A stretch of DNA of 64,000 bases, from NCBI GenBank assembly GCA_963082975.1, contig OY720346.1, forward strand, positions 70,113,267-70,177,266. Reading direction: 5' to 3'. Numbering within the stretch: the first letter of the stretch is position 1; each line of letters begins with the position of its first letter. This document shows, piece by piece, positions 48,501 through 58,695 of this stretch. The notes under the pieces were generated by a model. That model was not told where the DNA came from and did not search any database. It was given only the letters and a program-made list of their open reading frames with translations. A program made the position numbers and the translations under genes. Source of the stretch: Labia minor. Its lineage: Eukaryota > Arthropoda > Insecta > Dermaptera > Spongiphoridae.

Positions 48501-51500
48501 CAAGAGCAGGATTGAATTCCTTCAGACATAAATCCCCTCCCATAATAATCTAAAATAATAATAATAGTATTGACTACATGAGTTCTAGATAAGCGATCCT
48601 TTAAGCCTTAAATTATTGTTTATCTGAACTATTTTATATAATAATTTATAATTACTATAAATGATTGGATATATAAGTAAAAAGGTAATTATATTGAATG
48701 GTCATCCAGTTATGGATTTGGATAAAACTTTACCACCTTTTTTAATTACAAATAAACTTACTTAGGCAATTTTTGCGAGTCGCTTCTAGTTTACGAGATA
48801 AAAAAAATTAAAGTTTGCTAGATTAGCTTATTATGAACCTCGAAATATGATGTCATTAAGTAATGTTTTATTAACTAATCCACTAATTATTCACTTATTT
48901 CTAATTTTCAGTTTGGATATAGGGAAATCATTTAATTAATTAGTTTTTTAATATCTAATCCGAGAAAAAAAAAACCCGAAAATTAGTGGAGCCCTCTGAT
49001 GGTCAAATAATAAAACATGGTATTTAGTTAAATAGAATATCAATGGATTTATATGCAAACTTTAATCCTTTTTATCCCGTAAACTAGAAGCGACCCGCAA
49101 AAATTGCATAAGAAAAGTTTATTTAGAATTAAAAAAGGAACTCACTGGTAAAGTTTTATCCAAATCCATGACTGGATGACCATTCAATATAATTACCGTA
49201 AATAATATAAAATGAAATATTTACATATGACATTTCTTGTGAATAAAATCCTAAAAAAATTGATTAAAATGTTTTCTTTGTGCCACTTTCAAGTAAATCT
49301 CTCTCCCTTAATAGACATTAATTTTGCAATGGTTGGTGGGTCCAGAGGCGACTCCGCATGTCCAGGATGTCTCCCTTGAGCGACGATCTCCCTGCGAGCG
49401 ATCACAGGTGGCTGCATGGGAGCAAAGACATTGCTGTATTTTGCCCGAGGATCTGCGTAACTTCTATTTAACTACCGATGGATTCCGTCTCGTCTGGAAT
49501 TACGAATATGCAGGTAAAAACAAACATTCCTTTAATTCCAATTCATTACAAACCTATCAATTCGTATAGTATAACACTTGATATTATAAAAATTAATCTT
49601 AACCAAATATAAATAGATGAGATTAAAATTCTTAATATTTTTTTTTTTTTAATTATAAAAATATTTTTTTTATTATAAAGATATTTTAACAAATAATGAG
49701 AAAAATAACACTAATTTTAATAGTTAAGATGTTAGTTTATTCTTTTATATAGTTTTTATAATTTTACATTCTCAATTTGTTAAATTGAATTAAACTACTC
49801 TCTATTTGATGATCATAAAACTCTGTACTCTTTAAATTCATAATTTTTAAGTTATTTAATTATAGTGAAAAGAGAAATTATTATTATACTTCTGAATATC
49901 GATGGTATTTGAGAATTTGGATCTCCCCGGGACACGCCTCTATTTAATCACTGAATCCCTCAGGTCCTATAAAAAAAAAGCTGTATCGAAATTGGCACAA
50001 CCGGATAGCGGTCAAACGACCTGGAAACTCTACTTGTAACGAGATACAAGCCATCAGAATCTATTACTCGCTGCCTCGTCATTTCAATCAGATTAAAAAA
50101 CAATGTTTTTTTAAAACTTCTCATAAAAATTATAATTTTAAATGATAATTAGATGTTTGGCACATCTACAGAGAATATCGTATATAATATAAAGTTGTCC
50201 ATTCTATAAATTTATATTTCATAAATAAACTATAATTGTAATCATTTTTATAGATATTAATATCATATGATAAATTATTTTATTATTATTATTCATTATT
50301 TTAATAATGATTTTGCCATTAAAAATTGTGAGAAAACCATTTCTTTCACCACATCAAATGTAATCAAATACAATAATTACCTATTTTTCTGAAAACGAAT
50401 ATTTATTGTATATTATTTAGGTATTTTAAAATAAAATATTTAGTATGTTTCTAAATCTCTCTATAAACCTAATTATAATTTAATTGTTTATGTTAATTTC
50501 TTTTTTTCTCAATCTTGAACGAATTTATAGTATTTATTTCTTTCCATTTTAAATTTCATTCTATAACTGAAATAGAAAATTCAATAATTAGTTTAAGCAT
50601 TTGATTTTAATATTTACTATTATATAAATAATTTTTTATTCATATTTTTAATAAAATTATTAATATTATTATTATTATTAATAATGAAGTTAATTTTTGT
50701 TTGTGAAATTCCCATTGCTGACTTTCATCACATGGGATGTACCTCGTTTTTGTTTCTTAAATATCTGATTTACTTCTCTTTAAATAAATTAATGATCATT
50801 TATTAGAATATAATAGAAGAAACATAACGAACCGGGAAAACGATCTTAAATGTGCTCTGATCTCGTTTCAATGAATGATGTTGAATGGGAAAACGATTTT
50901 TTTATTGATATATTCATTCATACAATTCATTTCAGAAATTTATCTCAAAGCATGTTGTGAATTTATTTTATATCTTTTTAAAATTTCAATTTAAAAATTT
51001 GTTAAAAATATTAAATACAAATAAAAACATGTACAAAAAAATAAATAAATAAAATTGAAAATTAATTGAAAATAAAGAATAATTAAATTTAAAGAGTAAA
51101 ATTTGACTGGGGTAGAAATGGATGAGTTTTCAAGATTTAGAAAACTTTTTATAAAATAAAATACTTCATATTTCATAAGTCAATTCCAAATTCAATATTT
51201 AGTTGATTTCGAAGTTATTGCAAAACAAAGATTTTGGATAACTTATGAATTTTATTTTTCTTTTCTCATTTATAATTCATTTTTCCCTCTATGATTTTTA
51301 AGGAGAGATATTACCTGTGGGAAATATGAGAATTAATTCACTATCAGATTTGCGTCGTTTGGCTGGTCTGAAATGCGCAGAGGATCCTCAATGGCCAACT
51401 CTTTTGGATATAGAAGAAGCAAATAAATATGCTGCGCCATATGATCTTCCAGGAACATATCCAAGTCAAAATCCCAGTGGCGGATTTCAACAATTAATTA

Positions 51501-53048
51501 AACCACATTTTGGTATACGATGCAAGATTTTCGAATTAGATCCATGTCAAGGCATGGCAAAAGTATGTTCATTCTAAAAGTATATAATAATAAAAATATA
51601 AATTAATATATCATATTAAAAAAAAATTAATAGTTTTAATAGAAAACTAAGATGATTCAAAGTTTTTTTAAATAAAATAGTTTAAATCCAAATTTATAAC
51701 TAATTTTATATATCATACTTCAATAATAATTGAAATTTTTTTTTACTAGATTTGTCTTAAAAATATTCTAAACGGATAATATTATACATTCTGGTATATT
51801 GTTTTTTTAAGGTTTGTTTGGTCTATTTGGACCGCTCAGAATTTGGCCAAGGTGTCATGCCAAAAATAAACAATTGTTCTCAGTTTTCAACGAAAAGTAA
51901 TTTATTTTCATCAACCAAAATTGTTTCGGCTCCTTTATCAAATGGCAGTGGAGAAGGTACTTCTTGTTCCAATTTAATTGCAATGGAGCCAAGTATTTGG
52001 CTTTTGGATCGTGCATTTGACTGGCATCCATTAGCTCGGGACTTTGGCCAATATTTTCGAATGATGCTCGTCCATCAAGGTTTGCCTCAATGGCAGTTTT
52101 TGTTCACGAAATTAGGACTCACTCCTTGGTCCGAGGTAAAGACAACTTTCAATTTATTCATTCCAAATTTCCTTTCCATGAATTCTTAATTAAATGAACT
52201 TGAAAGAAAAAAATATCCTCAAAGCCGCACCTATTTAAAATCCTATTTTCAAAAGAGAGAACACTTTTTGAAAGTGAAATTATAATTGATTCATATAAAT
52301 TAAGAATTAAATAAATAAAATATTCCAAAAGCGTAGAAATTATTTTAATAATTTTTCTATGCTATTTTTTCCATTTTTTTTATAATTAAAATATTTAATA
52401 GTTATTATATATATATTAATAAATACATATATAAATATATAAATAATTAAGTAAAATATAATATAATGAATTGATTTCATATCACAGAATTTATTTTTTA
52501 TTATTTAAAATCAATTTAATTAAAATTGTGTTGATTAGGTCCTTCTAATTGATTTTCCAATTAATATTATTATAATTAAAGATATATTAATTAAACACCT
52601 TATAAATAGTTTTTTTTTTATTTCTTTCTTTACTTTCAAATTGTTTAATAATTTTGAAATTTATATTGTAAGTAGTTCTTTAAACAATTTGTATTTTTTT
52701 GATTATAAGATAAATAAATATTAAATAACATTTTATATACTAGGATATACAATTTTAAATACAAAACAATTTGCTTTAAAAATTTAACTGAGAAATATAT
52801 CGAGTGAAATTTGTAATTTATTATTATTTAGGAATTTATAATTTAATCATTTTTAATATTAACATTAATTTTTACAGCAAATTCTTATGATGGTGGCACC
52901 CCATCTAATACCATCAGATGACAATGGAACCAACTACCAAGGGCCAGTAGATTGGAATGACATCCCTTATAACCATATCGATTTAAACATTTTTAAAACT
53001 AAACAGACCAAAACGAATAAGAAAAAAAACGAATCCACTAAAAATTAA
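45461..53048 (+). CDS. TPGS2: Tubulin polyglutamylase complex subunit 2, five coding exons (spliced)
   Basis: TPGS2 is a non-catalytic subunit of the TTLL1 tubulin polyglutamylase complex, which adds glutamate side chains to tubulin tails in cilia and neurons. I join 45461-45518, 49346-49513, 51303-51562, 51812-52135 and 52878-53048: 981 nt, 326 residues plus TAA, against about 300 in human. All introns are GT-AG and the phases (1, 1, 0, 0) keep one open frame without stops. Family hallmarks seen: LTLGLIEQL then EATPHV across junction 1, a WEQRH...LPEDLRNFY block (residues about 44-60), TTDGFRLVW, LPVGNMRINS (79-88), FELDPC, a WLLDRAFDWHPL block, GLPQWQFLFTKLGLTPW, and a lysine-rich C-terminal tail. 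The middle resembles SMI1/KNR4-like folds (inference). Exon 1 encodes only 19 residues plus one base. Intron 1 (3.8 kb) carries four MITEs. The acceptor of exon 2 is the least certain junction. Confidence 0.93.
45578..46055. mobile_element. MITE-F copy in TPGS2 intron 1, variant ends
   Basis: 478 bp with ends GGTAATTGTTTACAAACCGG inverted, flanks CAAAATAA / CAAATTAA (7 of 8). The arms share tttggataaagctttgccag and tctagtttacgagata with the other copies. The frame at 45456-45671 on minus is not a gene. Confidence 0.78.
46142..46676. mobile_element. hAT-type element in TPGS2 intron 1
   Basis: 535 bp with ends CAGTAGCGCAACCAG and CTGGTTGCGCCAATG, flanked by a perfect 8-bp duplication CCTAAATT (46134-46141, 46677-46684). 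GC-rich ends (ggggggtgcaaa; gcactccccctgg) surround an AT-rich centre without coding capacity. Confidence 0.85.
47043..47403. mobile_element. hAT-type MITE in TPGS2 intron 1, same family as 31523
   Basis: Ends CATAGGTTCCCAAA and GTTGGGAACCTATG, flanked by TTATAAAG / TTCTAAAG. The 47192-47416 frame is fortuitous. Confidence 0.8.
48684..49197. mobile_element. MITE-F copy in TPGS2 intron 1
   Basis: 514 bp, the most complete: GGTAATTATATTGAATGGTC to gaccattcaatataattacc, arms near 200 bases. It ends about 150 bases upstream of exon 2. Confidence 0.8.
49346..49513 (+). CDS. TPGS2: TPGS2 exon 2
   Basis: The acceptor is gggtccag at 49345; the first two bases complete a Glu codon begun in exon 1. 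Alignment to vertebrate TPGS2 then runs without a gap over about 23 residues across the junction. An upstream AG at 49314 sits nearer the pyrimidine tract but would break the frame after exon 1. The exon ends at G before gtaaaa (phase 1). It encodes the WEQRH and LPEDLRNFYLTTDGF block. Confidence 0.9.
49514..51302 (+). other. TPGS2: TPGS2 intron 2
   Basis: This 1.8-kb AT-rich intron has no coding signal. A GC-richer patch at about 49915-50090 includes a line resembling the MITE-F arm (tagtttacgagata-like), probably an old fragment. The minus-strand frame at 50991-51176 is low-complexity and not a gene. Introns 3 (51563-51811) and 4 (52136-52877) are likewise plain AT-rich. Confidence 0.7.
51303..51562 (+). 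CDS. TPGS2: TPGS2 exon 3
   Basis: The acceptor is atttttaag at 51302 and the donor is aaa/gtatgt at 51563. The first two bases complete a Gly codon, followed by EILPVGNMRINSLSDLRRL, a strongly family-like stretch. The exon ends after FELDPCQGMAK in phase 0. Confidence 0.93.
51812..52135 (+). CDS. TPGS2: TPGS2 exon 4
   Basis: The acceptor is gtttttttaag at 51811 and the donor gag/gtaaag at 52136; phase 0 at both ends, 108 codons. It begins VCLVYLDR and contains the WLLDRAFDWHPL block and GLPQWQFLFTKLGLTPW, the most recognisable TPGS2 segment. A serine/asparagine-rich linker in its first half makes the protein slightly longer than the human one. Confidence 0.94.
52878..53048 (+). CDS. TPGS2: TPGS2 exon 5 (last)
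   Basis: The acceptor is aatttttacag at 52877. The frame is open for 56 codons to TAA at 53046-53048. It starts QILMMVAPHLIPSDD and ends in a Lys/Asn-rich tail (KQTKTNKKKNESTKN), the same kind of basic C-terminus found in vertebrate TPGS2. The AATAAA at 53335-53340 is one possible polyadenylation signal; several A/T-rich alternatives exist. Confidence 0.88.
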   Translation, partial: QILMMVAPHLIPSDDNGTNYQGPVDWNDIPYNHIDLNIFKTKQTKTNKKKNESTKN

Positions 53049-54539
53049 ATCTTTCTTTACCAATAATACATTAACTATTATAAATTATTATAAATTAAAA
53101 TTGGAAAATGAAATATATTTTCTTTTTAAATAATTATCAAATATAAATCTAATTGAGATGTATTAAACCTATACTTAAAAACAAATGAAAAGTAATATTT
53201 TATACTTTACATTAAAAAAAGAAGAAATGAAAAATAAAAATTATAAACCTTTAGTTTTCTGAAAATCTGTTTTAGAAGAATATGCAACCAAGTAGATTAG
53301 ACTTTCAAAAATATTAGAAAGATTATAATTATTAAATAAATAGTATTTAATCTTAATTAATTTTTTTTTAAAAATGTTCTTCTAAAATTATCAAATATTA
53401 TCTAAAAACAAAATATAAAAGTAAAAAAAAATATACATATATTTTATATATATATATAAGATTATAAATTAATATGGAGATAAAAATTTAAAAATCAGAT
53501 ACTATGATTATGATCAAATGATTGTCATTTATAACCACTTTTTTTAAGATGGTCTTCTTATTATAAATATATAGCTGTGTGAATTGATTTGTAAATGATT
53601 CAAATAATTATTCAATTACTGGTAATAAATGATCAGGGATAATTTTAAATTTGTTTAGTTTATTTTTAATTTATTCAAAATCCAGAAAATTTTAATTAAT
53701 TTAATCTTAGAATTTAAGATGTCAGCACCTACAATGAACAATGTTTAATTCTTTTATTTATTCAATTCTATAAATAATATAATTTTACAAGGAATAAAGT
53801 ATTCTATAAAAAAATTATATTATAAAAAATTAATATAAAAATTAAATATACAATAAATCCCCCATTGATTAAATATTCATATATTTATATTTCATTTATA
53901 TTATAAAATGAGCTTAGAACCCGTTAGCTATTAAAAAATAAAAATAATATAATTTCTATATTAATTTATTAAAATTACATTTTTTTTAATCATAAAATGA
54001 AAAAAAATATTGTCTAATATATTCTATCCAACTGATATTTGAAGAGTTCCACTGAGAATAATAAAGATTATTCCAATAATATATTTAAATATACCATATA
54101 TATATTTAATATATAAGTATTTTAAAACCAAATACATATTGGATCTAAATTTACTTCTCCATAAAAAATAGAAAAATTATTATGTAAAGGTAAATAATTA
54201 TTCATTTATCCCAAAAAAAACTGATCAATTTTTTTATATTCTCACAATGAAGATTGTTATTAATTTAAATTTGTTAATTCATTTGATTAATTTTAATTAA
54301 TGTTAGTTAGAGATAATTAAATTTCAAATTTAACTAATTTTAAATTTTATTATTTGAGTAAATTAATAATAACTAAAATATTTTCAAAATTAAAATAAAA
54401 TGTTTTATTAAAATTTTAAATTTAAATCTATAATACTCTCCATCATCTCCATTATTACTCGATAGATGCCGCTAGTAGTTTTAAATTTGTCACTTGTTTT
54501 AGTTTCTATATCAATTGTCAATTCGGTATATATTCTTTC
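53049..54539. other. AT-rich DNA downstream of TPGS2
   Basis: Possible 3' UTR and polyadenylation signals near 53330; then nearly pure A/T sequence. Confidence 0.55.
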
Positions 54540-54792
54540 GACCCTTCACCTCGCAGAATTTTATGAAACTTGGCCAGTTGATTCTTTGATTAATTCTAAG
54601 AAACTTTTTCCTTAGGCAATTCTTGGGTAAACTTCTAGTTTTCGAGATAAAAAGGATTAAATTTTAGCTATTGACAGCATCATAACTGACAGATATTTAG
54701 GTATCAATGAATGCAGCGGTAGAGGGCACTCTCAGCTTTAAATATAAATTGCTCTCAGCTTTAAATATAAACAGCTTTAAATATAAATTGCT
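54540..54792. repeat. Diverged MITE-F arm and short tandem repeat
   Basis: gcaattcttgggtaaacttc tagttttcgagataaaaagg follows the MITE-F arm pattern. At 54728-54792 a unit of about 20 bases (gctttaaatataaattgct) is repeated three times before Hel-D begins. Confidence 0.45.
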
Positions 54793-55392
54793 AAAATAGC
54801 TAAAATTGTATATATATATCTTGGTTCTCAAAAACCGCTCTAACGATTTTTTTCAAATTTACACTAGATATAGTATTTATAAAGAAAAATTGAGTTTTAT
54901 TGATCATATCTCTTGAAACATACAGCTTCATTATTTATTTCTTAATTTAAAATTATATATGGAATCCGTCAAAAATGGCATCCATTTTGAAATTTTACTC
55001 CCGCCTTTTTTTAAAGGATATTGTATTAATATTTTTTTTATATTTAACATATTTTAAAAATTTTTATTTAATTTCGAAATAAAATTAAAAATATATATTT
55101 TAATAATATTTTATAATTATAAATTACGATAAATATATATCATTCTTCCAATAAAAAAAAATATTCATGCACTTAGAAACATACCTAAAAATACATATTT
55201 ATGTATTATTGAGGACCCCAGTTCCATTCATTTTAATCAGATTGATGCAATGATAATAATTGTAATAAATCAATTAAAAAATTGTATATCAGCTCGGTGT
55301 CCCAAGTATTAATATTACCAGCCAAACCCAATAATAATGAATTAATTTTTTTTAACTTAATTACCGAGCCGAGGCTCAGGGTCCCGGTATGA
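54792..55392 (+). mobile_element. Hel-D, Helitron-like non-autonomous element
   Basis: The 5' part is agctaaaattgtatatat and ggttctcaaaaaccgctctaacg; the 3' part is a GC-rich palindrome in accgagccgaggctcagg followed by gtcccggtat. In better copies the 5' end reads TCTTATCTTATTATACTAGC and the 3' end is the hairpin CCGAGC-CGAG-GCTCGG then GGTCCCGGTACTAA, matching the Helitron signature 5' TC and hairpin plus CTRR 3'. Confidence 0.6.
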
Positions 55393-55989
55393 TCTTAATA
55401 TATTGTGAGAATTAGATAAATAATGTATAGAGAAAAAAATATTTAAAAATAGATATTTATTTAAATGAAATAAAATTATTTAATTTACAGAATGAAAATG
55501 TCTATAATAATATCTAAGTATTTTTTCTTTATAATTTTACATTATAATAATACTAATTACAGTAGTTATAATATATGGGGGAATTTTCAACTTTGACCGC
55601 CGATTTGACCATGTTCCCAAATGAATTTTAAAAAACCAAGACCACACTTTACATTTCCACATTTTAAACTCTAATCGAATCCAAAATCAAAATTTAAAAA
55701 ATCGAGAAACAGACACACTAATATAATTAATTTGAAACATTTTAGGAAACAAATTTTGAATGGGTCATTTTTAGAAATCCCATTTAACAATTATAATAAA
55801 TAATTAAAAAATTGTCAAATTTTTAAAGTATATAAAAATAAATTGTATAAATTGGTTAAAGGGTCGAGTGATAGTTCGGTGTCCCAAGTATATATTTTAT
55901 ATTAACACGCCTACTTTTCTGTATAATAAAGATATAACAAATAATATTTTAATTTTTATATAACCAAGAAATCATTTTTTCACTTAAAA

Positions 55990-56100
55990 TATTGTAGTAA
56001 AGCCCAAATCTCCGATCCATATAACATCATCGACTGGGCCGCTACCTTAAGGAGTCTTCTCTTGCTCTGATTAGGGCCACCGGTATTTGCCATTAGTCTC
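55990..56100 (-). pseudogene. R1-clade-like LINE reverse transcriptase scrap
   Basis: The minus strand encodes MANTGGPNQSKRRLLKVAA then QSMMLYGSEIWALL, which corresponds to the conserved LMPNxGGP.....RRLL.....LYG..IWA block at the end of the reverse transcriptase in R1/Waldo-type elements. Only about 35 residues remain, in clearly GC-richer sequence. Confidence 0.7.
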
Positions 56101-56104
56101 GAAA

Positions 56105-56390
56105 AAATAATATTAAATTATATATAAATTTAAAAATGAGAATATTTGAATTGTTTAAATTTTAACACATGTAATCAATCATATGCATAAAGAATAGAAA
56201 ATTTTGAAAATCAACTTGGTATTAAATTCAGAAAACAAAATACTGATATATAGAATATATCGACTATTCGAATATAATTGAAACTCTTTCTCTCCCTCTA
56301 TTTTAAATTTTAAAAAAGGGAGTGTTAAGACATTATTTTGCCTTATGTAACATGGATGGTTAAATGAATTGGGCTCCCTACCTCCCTTAG
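56105..56390 (+). repeat. rep-I copy 2
   Basis: Close match to 11735-12012, including catatgcat(a)aagaata and ttaaatgaattgggct. It lies directly downstream of the R1-like LINE scrap. The minus-strand frame at 56179-56400 is not a gene. Confidence 0.65.
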
Positions 56391-56626
56391 AAATTTCCAC
56401 TAAAAATGTTTATAATATTTTATTTTAGTTTATTAAATCAAACTATTATTTTTTATTTCAATATTTTTAATGTTAATACAATAATTTTTATTTTATAATC
56501 TTTAAAATAATTTAATTATTTTAAAAAACGGCGGTGTTCAATTACAATTTTTTTACTCTCTACTGACTGTTCATTTCATAACTGAAAATAGTGTCGAATA
56601 GAAATAGACGATATTACTTGGATTAA

Positions 56627-56858
56627 TCTTATTATGCTAGCTAAAATTGTTTGTTTGTATTATTGAGGACCCCAGTTCAATTCATTTTAATCAGATTGAT
56701 GCAATGATGCAACATTTAATAATTGTAATAATTAATTAAAGAATTGTATATCAATATTTTTAAAGGGTCGAGCGAGAACCAGGTATTAATATTACCAGTC
56801 AAACCAATCATTTTTTTTAAACTTAATTACCGAGCAGAGGCTCGGGGTCCCGGTACTA
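56627..56858 (+). mobile_element. Hel-D, short deletion derivative
   Basis: TCTTATTATGCTAGCTAAAA is joined almost directly to the 3' section (tattgaggaccccagttc...) and ends with ctcggggtcccggtacta. It keeps both ends within 232 bases. Confidence 0.6.
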
Positions 56859-58034
56859 TATAATATAAAAATAAATATCTACATCTTATTTATGCTTTAC
56901 CAAACTTTTAGTCTCATAAATTAATACAAGTTTGCAAAAATTTAATTAATTATGAATATATTCAATAGATAGAACCCATGTATGTTTTTTCTCGATGTTT
57001 AAATTCATATTTTATTATAATATATTATAATAATTAAAAATATTAAGATCAGTTAAAATAAGATGTTTTACAACATAACAAAATATTTATGTTAAAAATT
57101 CATGGTTTAATTTTTTTTTCTAAACACACTTTTAAAATTTTATTCCAACTTTGGTTATAACCCTTGAATATCTTTTTCTCTTGAACTGAAATATCACATC
57201 CGTATTATCTTTTGACAATAATCAGGGGTCAAAAGGTCCTTTTTGTTGTATTATGATTGTCTCTTCCTTTCAAGTAAACAAAATACAATTTTTAATTTAA
57301 AAGAAACTAACAAAAATAAATAGATTTTTCATAAAAGTAAAGAAATTATATAATTTATGATACTTTAAATAGAATTTTATTTTTTCTTAAAGTGCAGTAT
57401 ATACATGGATATTATGTATTTTCAAAGCTTTGAAAATGTCCTTTTTGTTGGTTTGTCATTTTTTCATTCTTCTTCAAGTAAACAAATTTCAATTGTTATT
57501 GAAATACTTTTACAAATAGGAAACAAGTTAAAAATAAATATTTTCATAGATTTTTCAAATACCTGAATATTTTGCTTGTTTGGAAATTATTTTAAGATAA
57601 TATATAAATTTTAATTTAAAATATAATATAACAGATATAGTCTATATATCTAAATGTATATAAATGTTCCATGCTGCCTATAAAGATTTGAATAAAATAA
57701 TAATTAAATAAATTAAAAATATCGATTAAATATTTATTATTTCCACTCTGCAACTCATCTAGTTTGGAAAGGTTGTATATTATTTCATTTTTGATATATT
57801 TTTTGAATTCTGATTCCGAGGACCTATATTTACCCAGACATGCTCTTAGACATCTCCTTTCAAATTTTCAAAGTGTCTTTGTTTGACAAATTTTCAAAGA
57901 GATGCCAGTTAGTTTTAATAAAATTCTATTTATATTATCAAATGTTATCTAACCGCGCGACTAATATATTTAGAGAATAAAAGTAACTTTTTTTTACCAT
58001 TTTGGCAAGATAATTACCAAGCCGTATTTACGTT
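56859..58034. other. AT-rich intergenic DNA
   Basis: Two loosely similar stretches, each with tcctttttgttg and tcaagtaaacaaa, start at about 57226 and 57428, suggesting an old duplication. No gene. Confidence 0.45.
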
Positions 58035-58384
58035 TTGTTTTTTTGAGAGTTTAATAAATACATATTTTATTAAAATAAATATTTTTAATTTTATTTCGAA
58101 ATAAAATAATACATTTTTCAAATATTTTAAATATAAAATAAATAATAATACAATATCGATTAAAGAAAAAAAAAGACAAATTTCAATATGGATGTCATCC
58201 ATTTATAAATTTAAATTAAGAAAAAATTATTGAAGATGATGTTTTTCCAGATTGAAACCAATACAGATCGATTTGTATTTATTAATATTATCTATGGTGT
58301 GAATTTCAAAAAAATCTTTACAGCGGTTAATTAATAAATTAATTAATATATATACAATTTTTGCTAGTATAATGAGATCAGATT
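58035..58384 (-). mobile_element. Hel-D 5' half
   Basis: The minus-strand 5' end is at about 58384 (tctgatctcattatactagc). It contains ccgctgtaaagattttttt and gatgacatccatattgaaa; the 3' end is lost. Confidence 0.5.
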
Positions 58385-58387
58385 AAT

Positions 58388-58470
58388 CTGGAATGTCTCC
58401 ACTCGACGATCTCACATTTGAATTGGATTAAATAATATAAATTATTTTTAAATTAAATTATAATTATAAT
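58388..58470 (-). mobile_element. RC-A copy 14, terminal fragment
   Basis: ctggaatgtctccactcgacgatctcac plus part of the AT-rich arm; the rest is missing. It lies between two Hel-D pieces. Confidence 0.5.
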
Positions 58471-58479
58471 TATCTCTGT

Positions 58480-58695
58480 TGTGAATTTCAAAAAAATCGT
58501 TAGAGCGGTTTTTGAGAACAATGAAACAAACAAACAAACAATTTTTACTCGTATAAGAAGATAAGATATATATTTTTAATTTTATTTCGAAATTAAATAA
58601 AAAATTTTAAAATATTTTAAATATAAAAAAAATATTAATAAAATATCTTTTAAAAAAAGGCGTGAGTCAAATTTCAATATGAGTGTCGTTTATAT
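58480..58695 (-). mobile_element. Two Hel-D pieces, the second broken by a hAT relic
   Basis: A 5' end piece (cgttagagcggtttttgag ... agaagataaga) is followed from about 58566 by a second piece (atttttaattttatttcg ... tttcaatatgagtgtcg). The second piece is interrupted by the hAT element starting at 58696. Confidence 0.45.

Larger units (their letters stand above)
45519..49345 (+). other. TPGS2: TPGS2 intron 1, transposon-loaded
   Basis: The 3.8-kb intron holds MITE-F at 45578-46055 (only 59 bases after the donor), hAT MITEs at 46142-46676 and 47043-47403, and a second MITE-F at 48684-49197 that ends about 150 bases before exon 2. The remainder (47410-48680) is AT-rich sequence without a recognisable gene. 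Confidence 0.8.
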
